Below are positions 1 through 9,399 of a stretch of DNA of 64,000 nt, one piece after another. Where the stretch lies: assembly GCA_024349765.1 (NCBI GenBank), contig AP026073.1:4092001-4156000 (forward strand), in the 5' to 3' direction. The notes below the pieces were generated by a model that was given only the letters and a program-made list of their open reading frames with translations, did no database searches and was not told the DNA's origin. The translations under genes were made by a program, and so were the position numbers. The stretch comes from Streptomyces nigrescens (GTDB lineage: Bacteria; Actinomycetota; Actinomycetes; Streptomycetales; Streptomycetaceae). Numbering within the stretch: the stretch's first letter is position 1; each line of letters begins with the position of its first letter.

Positions 1-2226
1 CACGACCACCCGCGGTTCCGCCAGGACCTCCCGCACCTCGGAGAGCGACGGGTCGCCGAACATCCGCCGCCCCGGGATCAGCAGGTTGGATGTCGCACCG
101 AAGGTCTGCATCTGCAGGCGCAGCGCGGGCGGCAACCACAGCTCCGCGATCAGGTTGGGGTGGACGGGCCGTACCTCACCGGCGCGCCCCCGCGTGTGCA
201 GGGCGAGCAGGCCGGGGCCGGGGTCGTGCCGAACGAGCAGGTCACCCAGGCGGATACGGTGCCCGGGGGGCCGCACGCTCAACCCTCCGGGGTACTCGAT
301 CTCCGTGGCGACGGCGGACACCCGCAGCCCGACGTTGCTGCCGAAGTGACGGCAGGTGTCGGCATGGATGAGGCCCGGGGGCGAGGGAGCGGTGTCCACG
401 GCCGTGTCCCGTACCGCGTCGAGCCCCGCCTGGGTGAGGAGTCGCCGGATGCGGTCCCGACCCCGGCCGTGCCCGGAGTTGACGGCGTTGACCACGAATT
501 CGGGCGCGGAGCCGGTGCCGAGCGGCTGGCCGTAATAGGTCACCGAGTCCGGCGCCCGCATCCATGCGGGCCTGCGCTCCACCACCGAGAGCAGCCGCTC
601 GGGGGCGACCCGGACGACGCCCTGCGCATCGGCCGGAACCGCGCGGACCACCTCACACAGTTCGTCCCGCAGCGCGGCAAGTTCGCCCAGCCGGGGCAGC
701 CGGTGCTGGTGCATCGCCCGGTAACCATGGACCGCGACTGAGAGCAGTGAGGGCAACGCGGGCTCCTCGCGCAGCCACGTCTGGACCAGTCGGTGAAAGG
801 TGAGGAATGGCACCGCCTCGCCGGGGCCGACGCGCTCGGCGAACAGATCGGCGATCGCGACCCGTCCGGGCAGGCCGGGGTCGAGTACGGCGTAACACTG
901 CCGCACGGCATCCAGGTCGCGCAGGACCGGCCCCCAAGCGCGGCGATCCGGTCCGGGGAAGGGCGCTCCCACCAGGGCGTTTTCGATGACGCTGTTCTTG
1001 GCGGGCAGACTGATCCGGTCCGGACCGGCCAAGTCCCTGATCCGCCGCAGTGCCTGCTCGACGGCGCCGGTGGCGCGCACCCGCTGCGCCGGATCGGCCA
1101 GGTGGGGATAGGCGACCAGGGTGTCCGCGATGACGGCGAGTTCCCGCTCGACCCCGACGAGCTCAGTACTTGTCGCCCCGGCGAGCCAGGAGCGCACCTC
1201 GGCGACATGGTCGAGGGTCTGGTCGGCGAAGGGCCACTCGGCCTCCAGCAGTCCCAGCTCCTCCAGGCGCGCCAGGTACGCCGTGGCCGTGGCTTGGTCG
1301 CTCCCGGTGCGCTCCGCGAGGAGGCGAGCCGCCTCCTCGCGTGTGGGGCGGCCCTCGCGCACCACCTCCACGCACTCCCGCACCGCAGCCGCCACGGGCA
1401 GGGTGCGCAGCGGTTCCTCGGCTCCCGTCCCCAGGAACTCCCAGCGGCCGTCGGTGAGTACGGCACTCGGGTTGAGGCGCAGCCGCGCGCGCCCGGAGAG
1501 CTCGGGGCGGCTGCCGAGGGCGCGGACGACCTGTTGGACGACCCACACGTTCAGCTCGGCGACCGTGTGCACCCCAGGACAGGTGGACGCCCGGTCTCCT
1601 TGAACGCCGCTCCACGTTCCCAGGCCGCTGGCGGTGAAGGTGCTGAATGGGCTGGTCTTCATGCTGACCCGCGCAAGGTACTTGGCGAGCCGCAGCGCCA
1701 ACGAGCGTTCCGGCGCCCGCTCGTCAGGGAGCGCGAGCCACTTGCGTACCTCGGCGAGGAGCACCGGACTGCTCAGGACGAGGCCGTGCTGGAGGACGGG
1801 GTCGGAGGCTGCTTTGCGCAACAGCACGAGTTGGCTGCATATGTGGTGAGTGATCAGGTCGTCCAGCCGGGTCACCGCCTCCTGATGGCTGGCCCGCAGC
1901 TGTGCCCAGGCGTCCACCAGTTCGACGAGCGCCCGGGGGAGCAGCGTCCGAAGGGCGTCGTTCCAGTGACGCTCGGTGAGTGGACGGCGATTGTGAATGG
2001 CCCGACGCACGGCCACCAGCAGCGGCTTGGCGGAACCACCTCGCCCGATCTGCTCGTAGAGACTGTCGGACAACAAGGATGCCTGGCCGTCGAGTTGGTT
2101 TTCCAGGTCCCGCACGGACTCGGCCTGGCGCCACAACTCCGGCGAGCGCATATCGTCCAGCATGGGCGCGGGCAGCCCGCCGATCCGTACGCCGAAGGTG
2201 TCCGGGGTGGTGAAGTCCTCGGTCAT
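1..2226 (-). CDS. LanB-like lantibiotic/thiopeptide dehydratase, N-terminal part (runs off window)
   Basis: The protein begins MTEDFTTPDTFGVRIGGLPA and stays open for 742 codons to the window edge, so its C-terminus is missing. The stretch RVSMKTSPFSTFTASGLG (near residue 190) and the later VHPNLIAELWLPPALRLQMQ are typical of the Lant_dehydr_N domain. This family uses glutamyl-tRNA to glutamylate Ser/Thr of a RiPP precursor before elimination to dehydroamino acids. In a thiopeptide cluster it would make the Dha/Dhb residues of the core. The ATG is preceded by GGAG at 6 nt. It lies 57 nt after the YcaO gene on the same strand, so it is probably co-transcribed with it. The elimination and cycloaddition enzymes are not in the window and may lie beyond base 1. 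Confidence 0.9.
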   Translation of the reverse strand, partial: MTEDFTTPDTFGVRIGGLPAPMLDDMRSPELWRQAESVRDLENQLDGQASLLSDSLYEQIGRGGSAKPLLVAVRRAIHNRRPLTERHWNDALRTLLPRALVELVDAWAQLRASHQEAVTRLDDLITHHICSQLVLLRKAASDPVLQHGLVLSSPVLLAEVRKWLALPDERAPERSLALRLAKYLARVSMKTSPFSTFTASGLGTWSGVQGDRASTCPGVHTVAELNVWVVQQVVRALGSRPELSGRARLRLNPSAVLTDGRWEFLGTGAEEPLRTLPVAAAVRECVEVVREGRPTREEAARLLAERTGSDQATATAYLARLEELGLLEAEWPFADQTLDHVAEVRSWLAGATSTELVGVERELAVIADTLVAYPHLADPAQRVRATGAVEQALRRIRDLAGPDRISLPAKNSVIENALVGAPFPGPDRRAWGPVLRDLDAVRQCYAVLDPGLPGRVAIADLFAERVGPGEAVPFLTFHRLVQTWLREEPALPSLLSVAVHGYRAMHQHRLPRLGELAALRDELCEVVRAVPADAQGVVRVAPERLLSVVERRPAWMRAPDSVTYYGQPLGTGSAPEFVVNAVNSGHGRGRDRIRRLLTQAGLDAVRDTAVDTAPSPPGLIHADTCRHFGSNVGLRVSAVATEIEYPGGLSVRPPGHRIRLGDLLVRHDPGPGLLALHTRGRAGEVRPVHPNLIAELWLPPALRLQMQTFGATSNLLIPGRRMFGDPSLSEVREVLAEPRVVV

Positions 2227-2284
2227 GGCCGACTCCAGTCACGGGAGGTGCGAAAACACGGGGGTCGTGGGTGGCGCGCGGACG

Positions 2285-4324
2285 TCACGGGAACGGGTGC
2301 GGGTGCGGGTTGATGTCCTTCTCGGCCAACGGATCGCCGCGGTATCCGAGTTCGGAGGGGAGCCGCAGCAGCCGGGGAAGCCCGTGGGTGCGGCGCATCC
2401 GGTGCCCGAACGTCATCGGCAGCAGCCCCGGCACGATCACCTTCGCGCAGGCCAGCCCGCCCGCCCGGTGCTCGTTCGTGGTCTGGTCGACCACGACGAC
2501 GTCCAGGCCCCGGTCGGTGAACCGAGCCACCGCCTCGGCCAGATCCTCGCGGATATCCGTGCCGCGCGGTCGGCAGGTGGCGTGCGCGAACGCCTCCTCG
2601 ACGGGCCGGCCGCCCGTCTCGGCGTCACCGCCGTCGCCGAGCAGGAAGGCGAACCGGTCGAACGCGGCCGGGTGGCAGTACAGCAGTGCATGGTCCCGCA
2701 TCTCGCGCACCAGATCCGGCTCGTCGACCATCGCCGCGATGCGTTCTCGTTCCTCGCGGAAGGCGGCCCGGTTCCACCCCAGGTTCGCCGCGAGTTCCAA
2801 CAGTCCGTTCCGCAGGGCGCCTTCGGGGTCGAAGTGGGCTCCTGCGGCGCAGACCGCGGCGGGCTCGTCGGCCCGGCCCGGTCCGCTCGGACTTATGGCC
2901 ATCACCCATGCCGTGGGGATGCCGTGCTCCGGGGTGGTGGCGAAGGCCAGCACCCGGTGGCCGCTGTCCTGCCGGATACGCTCGGCGAGCGCACCGATGC
3001 GGGGGTCGGACACCGTCCGCAGGTCGACCTGCGGCACGGGGAGGCGGGCGTACCAGGTCAGCAGGAACGCGTCCCGCTCGGCGAGTTCGACCAGCCCGTG
3101 CAGCGCTGCTTCCTCCAGACAGCCGCCCAGCGCGCACCCGTTGGACACTTCGTACGCCAGGGGCCGTGCTGCCGGGTTGCCGTGCCGGGTGCGGTAGTAC
3201 GCGTAGTCCTCCGGAACCAGGACGGGGGCATTACGGGCGAAGGAGTGTCCCCACACCCAGTTGAGCTCCAGGTCCGGGTCGTACGGTGGATAGGGGAAGT
3301 GCGGCTCGGCATAGCGCTCGGGCGGGTACAGGCCCAGGTCGACCGGGCACAGTGCCCGGTCGGCGATCTCCGCGTAGCCGGACCGCACCGTGGTCCGGCG
3401 CCCGCCGGGCTGGGCCCCGCCCAGCCGCTCCAGGGCCTCGGCGAGCGCGGTGCGGGCGCAGGCCCCGTAATCCAGGTCGCGGCCGAACCCGGCTTCCTGC
3501 TCCCCGCCCGGCAGGTGCAGTGGGGCAGAGACCATGGGATACGGGTAGTCGGTCCGCACGTCGAGCTGCCGGACCAGTCCCGTGCGTCCGTCGACGTATC
3601 GGGCAACCACATCCTCCCAGTCCGCCCTCAGGTCGCGCACGCGCGGGACATCCGGGGCGAGCTTGGGCCGAGGCCGCTCCATGAGGACGGGTGGCCGGTC
3701 CTCGGGGATCCCGCCGCACCAGGTGCACGCCGGGTCGGGCAGGAAGCGGTGCACGTCAATGACCATGGTCGTCAACGACAGGAAGGCGAGGGCGCTGTCG
3801 GTCAACCGACTGGAGGTGGACCTCAGTTCGCTCTCGACGAGCACGGCGGCCGTCTCGCACGCCCAGGTGGTGAGGATCGGTGACGCACGATCGGCGAGCC
3901 GGTCACCGTGCCGCTCCATGAGAGCCGCGCGCGGACTGTCCTTGCCGAGAGTCCGTTGCCGGCGCGTCCGGGCGCAGCGGGCGCAGCCGGCCCGCCCCGG
4001 GACGGTCGTCGGGCCGACCACGAGCAGGCCGAGCTCGACCCGTACTGGTAGCCAGGGTACGTCGGGACGCGGCGGCTCGGTCGCGGTCATCCAGCCGTCT
4101 TCGGCCGTGACGACCGCGGCACACGCGGGGTCCTCCTCCGGGACCAGCCGGTTCGTACGAGCCAGGGCGACACGGATCGTCGAGGCGAGGACGCCCTTGC
4201 CGACGACGGCGATGGGGGCCGCGGGGGCCGCAGGGGCTGTCGTGGGGTCTGCGGGGTGCGCCGGGCGGAGGGTTTCGGCGAGCCGTCCTGTGCGGGAGGC
4301 TGTCGCTGCGTCGGTCAATGTCAC
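2285..4324 (-). CDS. YcaO-domain azoline cyclodehydratase (thiopeptide)
   Basis: This 679-aa protein has an N-terminal ThiF/E1-like partner region (AVVGKGVLASTIRVAL) with Cys pairs, followed by a YcaO domain. YcaO hallmarks visible are ALAEALERLGG (ExxER), NGCALGGCLEEAALHGLVEL followed by AERDAF, and VVVDQTTNEHRAGG. The protein ends in PHPHPFP, the Pro-rich C-terminus typical of azoline-forming YcaO enzymes. The family uses ATP to convert precursor Cys/Ser/Thr residues into thiazolines or oxazolines. It starts 75 nt after the precursor gene. The start is uncertain: GTG at 4324 has GAGG only 2 nt upstream, so TTG at 4318, with GAGG 8 nt upstream, may be the real start. The reading frame continues upstream across the precursor gene, but that part looks non-coding. 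Confidence 0.92.
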   Translation of the reverse strand: MTLTDAATASRTGRLAETLRPAHPADPTTAPAAPAAPIAVVGKGVLASTIRVALARTNRLVPEEDPACAAVVTAEDGWMTATEPPRPDVPWLPVRVELGLLVVGPTTVPGRAGCARCARTRRQRTLGKDSPRAALMERHGDRLADRASPILTTWACETAAVLVESELRSTSSRLTDSALAFLSLTTMVIDVHRFLPDPACTWCGGIPEDRPPVLMERPRPKLAPDVPRVRDLRADWEDVVARYVDGRTGLVRQLDVRTDYPYPMVSAPLHLPGGEQEAGFGRDLDYGACARTALAEALERLGGAQPGGRRTTVRSGYAEIADRALCPVDLGLYPPERYAEPHFPYPPYDPDLELNWVWGHSFARNAPVLVPEDYAYYRTRHGNPAARPLAYEVSNGCALGGCLEEAALHGLVELAERDAFLLTWYARLPVPQVDLRTVSDPRIGALAERIRQDSGHRVLAFATTPEHGIPTAWVMAISPSGPGRADEPAAVCAAGAHFDPEGALRNGLLELAANLGWNRAAFREERERIAAMVDEPDLVREMRDHALLYCHPAAFDRFAFLLGDGGDAETGGRPVEEAFAHATCRPRGTDIREDLAEAVARFTDRGLDVVVVDQTTNEHRAGGLACAKVIVPGLLPMTFGHRMRRTHGLPRLLRLPSELGYRGDPLAEKDINPHPHPFP

Positions 4325-4398
4325 ATCCTCGTCGTTCGCCGGGACGCCGCGTCCGGCGGGCGCGGGGCCCGCCGAACGCGGCCGTGCTGCCGCTTGTT

Positions 4399-4581
4399 TC
4401 AGCAGCAGCAGCAGGAACAGCAGCTCGCCGGGGTACCGGTGGACGTGCAGTTGGACGCGCCGATCTCGACCATGGCGTGGCCCACGTTCACGGTCTCCAG
4501 GCTCGCGCCCGGCGAGGTCGGCAGGATCTCCAGCTCGTCCGCACTGAGGTCGGCGAGGTCGAGGACGAGTTCGTTCTGCAT
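4399..4581 (-). CDS. clzA: Cyclothiazomycin-type thiopeptide precursor
   Basis: This 60-aa peptide has an acidic 42-aa leader (MQNELVLDLADLSADELEIL and so on, ending VEIGA) and an 18-aa core SNCTSTGTPASCCSCCCC with seven Cys and six Ser/Thr. I recognise the core as that of cyclothiazomycin, a macrocyclic thiopeptide. The 42+18 architecture also fits my memory of that precursor. The symbol clzA is used by analogy. Flanking genes encode the expected modifying enzymes: SagB and Ocin-ThiF-like upstream, YcaO and LanB downstream. The ATG is preceded by AAAGGGG at 6 nt and AAGGAG further up. A 190-nt leader region upstream carries a control element shared with the first gene of the cluster. The last five codons are Cys Cys Cys Cys stop, a TGC run that could be prone to slippage. 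Confidence 0.95.
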   Translation of the reverse strand: MQNELVLDLADLSADELEILPTSPGASLETVNVGHAMVEIGASNCTSTGTPASCCSCCCC

Positions 4582-4662
4582 CGCGATCCCCTTTCTCCTT
4601 GAATGGATGAGAAGTTGGCCAGTGACTGGTCGCTCCGCATCCTGCGGTCAGCGAGCGTGCGG

Positions 4663-4696
4663 TGTCTTCACGGTCCGACCGCAGGACCGGCCGCAG
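4663..4696 (-). promoter_or_regulatory. Shared upstream element A of the thiopeptide cluster
   Basis: Read on the minus strand, this 34-nt segment has 28 identities to 8478-8511, with an unbroken match GACCGTGAAGACA. Inside it are two tandem 12-mers, TGCGGCCGGTCC and TGCGGTCGGACC. It ends 82 nt before the precursor ATG. Tandem repeats with about one helical turn of spacing are typical of activator sites such as SARP or response-regulator sites. The binding protein is unknown. Confidence 0.6.
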
Positions 4697-4771
4697 TACG
4701 GGGCTGCGGGCGAGGCCGTGGACCGGCCGCAGGAGGGACGTGCGCCGCCCGCGAGGCACCGCAGGTGCGGT

Positions 4772-6400
4772 TCACCAGATCAGCTCCGGCTCGTACTGGG
4801 CGGTGGGCCGGCGGCGGCCCACGATCAGCGTGAACACCGGCACCTGGGCGGCGTCCAGGCCGATCAGGTCCCGGACCATCCCGTCGTGGTAGCCGTTGGT
4901 GATCCGTGCGGACAGCCCGGCCGCGGCGGCGAGCACGCTGACCCGCTGGGCGACGATCCCTGCCTCCTGGTGCAGGACGCGGTACCCACGGGCGCCGAAC
5001 CACCGGTCCCCGGCGAGCCGGTCGGCGGTGAGGAATACGACGGCACCGGCCTTCGCCGCGTTCACCGCCGGCGTCCGGTCGCACAGCATGCCGACCACGG
5101 CGCGCCAGTCCCGCGCCGGCAGTCGCAACAGGGCGGGCGGCTCCATGCCGGCGGCCAACCGGTACAGCCCGGGGGAGGCCCCGTCCGTGCCCAGCACGAG
5201 AACATAGGCCCCCACGAGAGGGCGGCACGGCGCCTCCGTATGGTCGGACGAGACGGGCTCCAGCGCATACCGCAGTGCCGACGCCAGTCGTGCGAAGGCC
5301 ACGGGCCGGGCGTCCGGGAGGAACATCCGCCCGCCCGAGTCCCGGGCACGCAGCGCGGCGGCCAGGTCCATTCCACCGGCCCCGGGTTCTGGCCCCGCGA
5401 GCCCGAGGACGCCGTCCGGGCCCGACGCCTCGACAGGCAGGCGAAAGTCGTCGGGGGCGACGGCGGCACCGGGCCCCGCGAGCCGGGCGGTGAGGTCGAG
5501 CGCGGTCAGACCGGACCACGTGCCGTCGGACGTGCGATCGGTCTGTACATGAACGGGCTGAATATGCGGTAACTCGCATGGAAGGCAGGGCTGTTGAGAA
5601 GATGCGACACGTGCCTGCGCCGGCGCCGCCTCCCCGGCCGGGGCCAGGTCGAGCACGGCGAACGCCGTCTCCTCCCTCCCGTCGAGCCCCAGGGCGCGAT
5701 TGACCACCTCATCGTGGAAGCGATAGTGCACCCGCCCGCGGAGCCCGAGCGCGGCACCGGTGAGCAGCGCGTTCCCCACCGTCATTCCCGCTTCCTGCGC
5801 ACACAGCCGGTACGCGTAGTCCCGGTAGCGGAACGCGGTCTTGCGGAACCAGGCGGAAGCCACCAGGAGTCCCGCCTCCGCGCGCACACCTGCGCCGATG
5901 CGCACCGCGTGCGGCACACCGCCCTCGCGCAGCAGCGTCACGGAGTGGTGCGCCGGGTTGTAGTGGTAGCACCCGGCGGGCAGCTCACCCGCCGGACGTG
6001 CCAGCCACACATACAGCTCCACGGGGTGGAAACAGCGCGCGGAGGCGACCATCCGGTGATAGGGCCACACGGCATGCGGACCGAGCTCGATCCGGCCGAT
6101 CCCGTACGTCCAGTACAGCAGCGCGGAGAGCGCGCGCTGGTCCAGGACGTCGAGGGTGGGGATGCCCTGCGGGTGGGCGTCGCGGAAGGCTTCGAAGGAC
6201 CAGCGCGCGTCCCCTATCCGCCGCGCCGGCTCGGGAAGTACGTGGCGGGGCAGCTCGCGGTACGTCTTGACCGGCAGCGGGTCGTCCGGGCCGCCTTCTT
6301 CGCCGTGGCCCTCGGCGAAGAGGTCCTGGACCCCCTCGAAGGTCCGCCACCAGAACCGCAGGCCGACGGAACCGTGTTGCCCGACTGTGGCGCTACGCAT
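4772..6400 (-). CDS. SagB-type FMN-dependent azoline dehydrogenase
   Basis: This 542-aa protein is of the SagB/ThcOx type, with two nitroreductase-fold halves. The first half contains SALLYWTYGIGRIEL, a PYHRMVASARCFHPVELYVW stretch and RYRDYAYRLCAQEAGMTVGN. The second half contains HQEAGIVAQRVSVLAAAAGL. Such enzymes oxidise thiazolines to thiazoles using FMN, which fits the many Cys of the neighbouring precursor. The ATG overlaps the end of the upstream Ocin-ThiF-like gene by 8 nt and is preceded by GGAGG at 9 nt, so the two are translationally coupled. The reading frame closes 190 nt before the precursor gene. Length is normal for two-domain thiopeptide dehydrogenases. Confidence 0.9.
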   Translation of the reverse strand: MRSATVGQHGSVGLRFWWRTFEGVQDLFAEGHGEEGGPDDPLPVKTYRELPRHVLPEPARRIGDARWSFEAFRDAHPQGIPTLDVLDQRALSALLYWTYGIGRIELGPHAVWPYHRMVASARCFHPVELYVWLARPAGELPAGCYHYNPAHHSVTLLREGGVPHAVRIGAGVRAEAGLLVASAWFRKTAFRYRDYAYRLCAQEAGMTVGNALLTGAALGLRGRVHYRFHDEVVNRALGLDGREETAFAVLDLAPAGEAAPAQARVASSQQPCLPCELPHIQPVHVQTDRTSDGTWSGLTALDLTARLAGPGAAVAPDDFRLPVEASGPDGVLGLAGPEPGAGGMDLAAALRARDSGGRMFLPDARPVAFARLASALRYALEPVSSDHTEAPCRPLVGAYVLVLGTDGASPGLYRLAAGMEPPALLRLPARDWRAVVGMLCDRTPAVNAAKAGAVVFLTADRLAGDRWFGARGYRVLHQEAGIVAQRVSVLAAAAGLSARITNGYHDGMVRDLIGLDAAQVPVFTLIVGRRRPTAQYEPELIW

Positions 6401-8396
6401 CGCCCCGAGCCTCCACCCGCCGCACCGCTCCCGCCGGACCGTCCTCGTCCCCGGCCTCGTCGGCGATGACGACGCGCACGACGAAGGGCAGCACCTCGTG
6501 CACCGCCGGATCGTGGTCGAGCGGCACTACGAGCGGGCGCGCCCCTCGCGACCGCAACGCCTCGACCATCCGCTCGGGCCCGGCCGGCACCGGCAACTCG
6601 GCACTGTCGTCGCAGGTGACAGGCGCGCCGAGCAGCCCCCGCCGGGCCGGTGCGTAGGCGGATTCGCCCGTCATCACCGACTGGCGGTCGAGCAGGGCGG
6701 CGCGGAGCCCCTCGACGACCGCATCCTCCCCGCACGTCGCGGCGGCCGGGCGGCCACCCTGCCACCAGGCGAGGACAGGCACGCCCAGCGCTTCCCCGAT
6801 ATCGGCCACCTCGACCGAGCCGCGCGAGGCAGACAGGAGGTCGAGGAGACGCCGTTCCCCGGGGTCCATGGCATCGGGCCGCAGCCGCACGGGCCGAGGT
6901 CGCGACCGCCCCTCCGCCACATCGCGCAGAGCCAGGCGCACGCACTGCTGGGCGAGGCCGTCCGCCACGCCCTCGTCCCAGCTGAGCCGGGCGGCCACTC
7001 CGACCTCGTGGTCCGTGGTGAACACCCGGCACGCCGCCACCGCCTCCGCGCGCCGCTCGTCAAGGGCCCAACCCCACACGGTGCCACCGGGGCCGTAGCG
7101 GCGTTCGTCGGGGTGGTGCGCCGCGTACGAGGCGAGCCCGCGCAGCGCGGCGTCCCGGCGTGCTGCGGCAAAGCCCGTCCCCGCCCCGTGCACCGGCGCT
7201 TCGCCCTCCGCGCGCGGCACCGCCTCGGTCACGTTGAGCGGCACCTGGGTGAACTCTCTCTCGTCGAGGGCGCGTAGAACACCGATGTACGGGTCGAAGC
7301 AACGGGCCGCGCGCCGGGAGAACGTGTCCTCGTCCAGTGGTGCCGCGGCACCGAGTCGTTCGATGCGCCGCCTGAACTCCTTTCGCGTCTCCGGACGGGC
7401 CGGGGCCGCCGCCGGGTGGAGCAGAAACGCATGTGTCGAGGTGCGCAGGGTCTCCAGATCGATCCGCGTCACTTTCCGCGCACCATGCGCGGCGTCCATG
7501 GCGCCGACGATCCCGGTGAGTGTGGTGAAGGCCGCAAGCCCCAAGTGCGCGGCGACCACCGCGGCGGCGGGCCCGGTGAGGAAGGCATTCGGCCGGAACG
7601 GTCTGCGGGCGTCGAGCCGCAACCACGCCGATCGCCAGTCGGCTCCGGCCGGCCCCAGCCACGCGACATCGTCCACCACCAGCCCCTGCACCAGTAGTGT
7701 GCCCGCATTCCGGCACAGCTCGTCGAGTCGCAGAGCCCGGTCGACTCCACTACCGTCCGCGACGTGAATCACCGCGCCCACCTGGCCGACAAGTCGTTCC
7801 AACCCTCCTTTGTCACAGGCAACATGACGGAACGTCTGCTCTGGATCCCGCGCGGCGGCTTCGGCCGTGAGCTCCGCCAGGCGCTCGGCGTTGGTGACGG
7901 CCTTCTCCGTACACACGGCTCGCAGCTGCCGCACCCCGGAGCGCAGCGCCGAGCAGACCAGCGAGACGAATACGGGGCCCGCGCCCACCACCACGACCTC
8001 GCTGTCGCGGTAGGTCTCGAACCGCCGCGCCGCGGAGTCGCAGTGGTACTCGATGAATGCGATCTCGGACGCGTACGTCTCCAGCTCCCGCCGCGTGAGC
8101 CGGTGCGGCAGTTCCTCCTCCGCATCGATAAGGCAGCCGGCGGCGTGCAATTGACCCACGAGGGAGTGCACGACCTGCCGCTTGTCGTCGGGCAGTCGCC
8201 CGACCAGGTCGTCGAGCTCGACCGAACCGTCGAGATGTGGCGCCAGCCGGTCCAGCCACTGATAGGCGGACCGGCCGCGCAGGGCGAGGTCGGCACCGGC
8301 ACCGAAGACGTGGACGCCGTCACCCGTCGGCACGTACAGCACATCGGATTTGAGTCGCGGGCGCATCATCCGCCTTCGGGGTCGGGCATCCGCCAC
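6393..8396 (-). CDS. Ocin-ThiF-like thiazole maturation partner protein
   Basis: This 667-aa protein opens with a region reading LKSDVLYVPTGDGVHVFG, typical of the leader-binding (RRE-like) N-terminus of Ocin-ThiF-like proteins. A Rossmann-like segment follows (SEVVVVGAGPVFVSLVCSAL), then a long C-terminal part without familiar catalytic motifs. In thiopeptide clusters such proteins bind the precursor leader and present it to the YcaO enzyme. It is the first visible gene of the minus-strand set and overlaps the SagB gene by 8 nt. GTG at 8396 has no clear ribosome site. ATG codons at 8369 and 8366 follow AAGG and are plausible alternatives. However, the distance from the shared upstream element to 8396 is 82 nt, the same as for the precursor gene. 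Confidence 0.85.
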   Translation of the reverse strand: MADARPRRRMMRPRLKSDVLYVPTGDGVHVFGAGADLALRGRSAYQWLDRLAPHLDGSVELDDLVGRLPDDKRQVVHSLVGQLHAAGCLIDAEEELPHRLTRRELETYASEIAFIEYHCDSAARRFETYRDSEVVVVGAGPVFVSLVCSALRSGVRQLRAVCTEKAVTNAERLAELTAEAAARDPEQTFRHVACDKGGLERLVGQVGAVIHVADGSGVDRALRLDELCRNAGTLLVQGLVVDDVAWLGPAGADWRSAWLRLDARRPFRPNAFLTGPAAAVVAAHLGLAAFTTLTGIVGAMDAAHGARKVTRIDLETLRTSTHAFLLHPAAAPARPETRKEFRRRIERLGAAAPLDEDTFSRRAARCFDPYIGVLRALDEREFTQVPLNVTEAVPRAEGEAPVHGAGTGFAAARRDAALRGLASYAAHHPDERRYGPGGTVWGWALDERRAEAVAACRVFTTDHEVGVAARLSWDEGVADGLAQQCVRLALRDVAEGRSRPRPVRLRPDAMDPGERRLLDLLSASRGSVEVADIGEALGVPVLAWWQGGRPAAATCGEDAVVEGLRAALLDRQSVMTGESAYAPARRGLLGAPVTCDDSAELPVPAGPERMVEALRSRGARPLVVPLDHDPAVHEVLPFVVRVVIADEAGDEDGPAGAVRRVEARGDA

Positions 8397-8477
8397 CCCG
8401 GGGCCGACGTGTCATCGGCCCCGGAGACGGAACCGGTCGGTCGGGGCCCAGCCGAGTATCGGGGCGCCTTGTGCCCC

Positions 8478-8511
8478 TGTCTTCACGGTCGGGCCACAGG
8501 ATCTACCGCAG
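8478..8511 (-). promoter_or_regulatory. Shared upstream element B of the thiopeptide cluster
   Basis: Partner of 4663-4696, with 28 of 34 positions identical. The tandem 12-mers here are TGCGGTAGATCC and TGTGGCCCGACC. The element ends 82 nt upstream of the GTG at 8396, the same distance as element A to the precursor ATG. It probably drives the Ocin-ThiF/SagB transcript under the same control as the precursor. Confidence 0.6.
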
Positions 8512-8849
8512 GTTTCTGCCGCCGCCGTGATTGCGGCTTTCGGATGGGAAATTGCGCCGCTTGGCGTGAGCTGCCGCCCGAAAGGAGACCAGGCCGCTCG
8601 CTCAACGGTAGGGCTCCGCTGCACCAGCCTGCTGCGCGCGAGCCCGGACCGGCGCCCGGAATCCGGCCCGCGAGGTCGCCGGCTTTCTGCCCAGCCGTGG
8701 CCAGCTTGTACTCACTATCGACCTGGCTCACGTGAACGCAGAACCCGGGGGCGCCACGCGGTGCTCGCGACGATCGCCGGAGAGGACAGTCCCAGCGCGG
8801 CGTTGTCCCGGCAGGTCATTACCAGGAGAATCGCGACCCATAGGCACCC

Positions 8850-8975
8850 CCACGCCCGTCTGCGTACTCGATGGGAGACCCGCGACGACATTCACGAAGC
8901 GTTCCTCGCATTCGCATGCTCACTCATCTGCTGGCGCCGCCTGCAAACAGCATTGCGTGAGGAGCTCTTGAGGGC
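8850..8975 (+). pseudogene. IS5-like transposase C-terminal remnant
   Basis: The plus-strand reading RWETRDDIHEAFLAFACSLI followed by CWRRLQ resembles the C-terminal end of IS5-superfamily transposases (pattern W-x-R-x-DIHxAFL...CWRxL). There is no start and no catalytic region, so this is a short scrap. It supports past transposition at the cluster edge. Confidence 0.5.
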
Positions 8976-9399
8976 GCCATTCCCGGCGGTAGGTAGGGGC
9001 GTTCGGCCCGGCCCTGCGCGAGCATGCGAAGTGTGCTCTGGCAATGCGGGATCGGCATCGACCTGCCGCCCGCGCCGGACCTGGACAGCCACGACTTTGA
9101 CCAGCTCCTGGTGCACGCCGAGGGCGTGTGGAAACCGGGCGGCCCAGGGCCACCCCGTCCGCACCGCCACCCCTGAGACTCTCGTGGTGCCGTACTGCCG
9201 ACGCGTCGTGGGAAGTCTGCGCCTACTGCCAGCCCTACACCTCACAAAGTGAGCGGCATGCAGCGTTCCCCGACTGGCTGGACCGCACAACTACCACCGA
9301 CCCCACACCGGAATCAGCGGCCACACCCCAGCCAGCCGCGTCACCGACCTCACCGACCAGCACCCCAGTTCTGTCCGTACTGCCAGCTGATCGCGACTG

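Larger units (their letters stand above)
8397..9399. other. Non-coding stretch at the edge of the thiopeptide cluster
   Basis: About 1 kb without a convincing intact gene on either strand. It contains the second shared upstream element (8478-8511) and a transposase remnant near 8850-8975. Near 9023-9175 a short plus-strand reading frame (MRSVLWQCGIGIDLPPAPDL and on) looks like protein-coding debris but matches nothing I recognise. The region probably marks an old insertion boundary of the cluster. Confidence 0.5.

Noticed and set aside
8892-9290. Open minus-strand frame (132 codons) in the non-coding stretch before the XRE gene
   Set aside because: Arg/Ala-rich low-complexity protein with no start signal, no domain, and transposase debris on the opposite strand.
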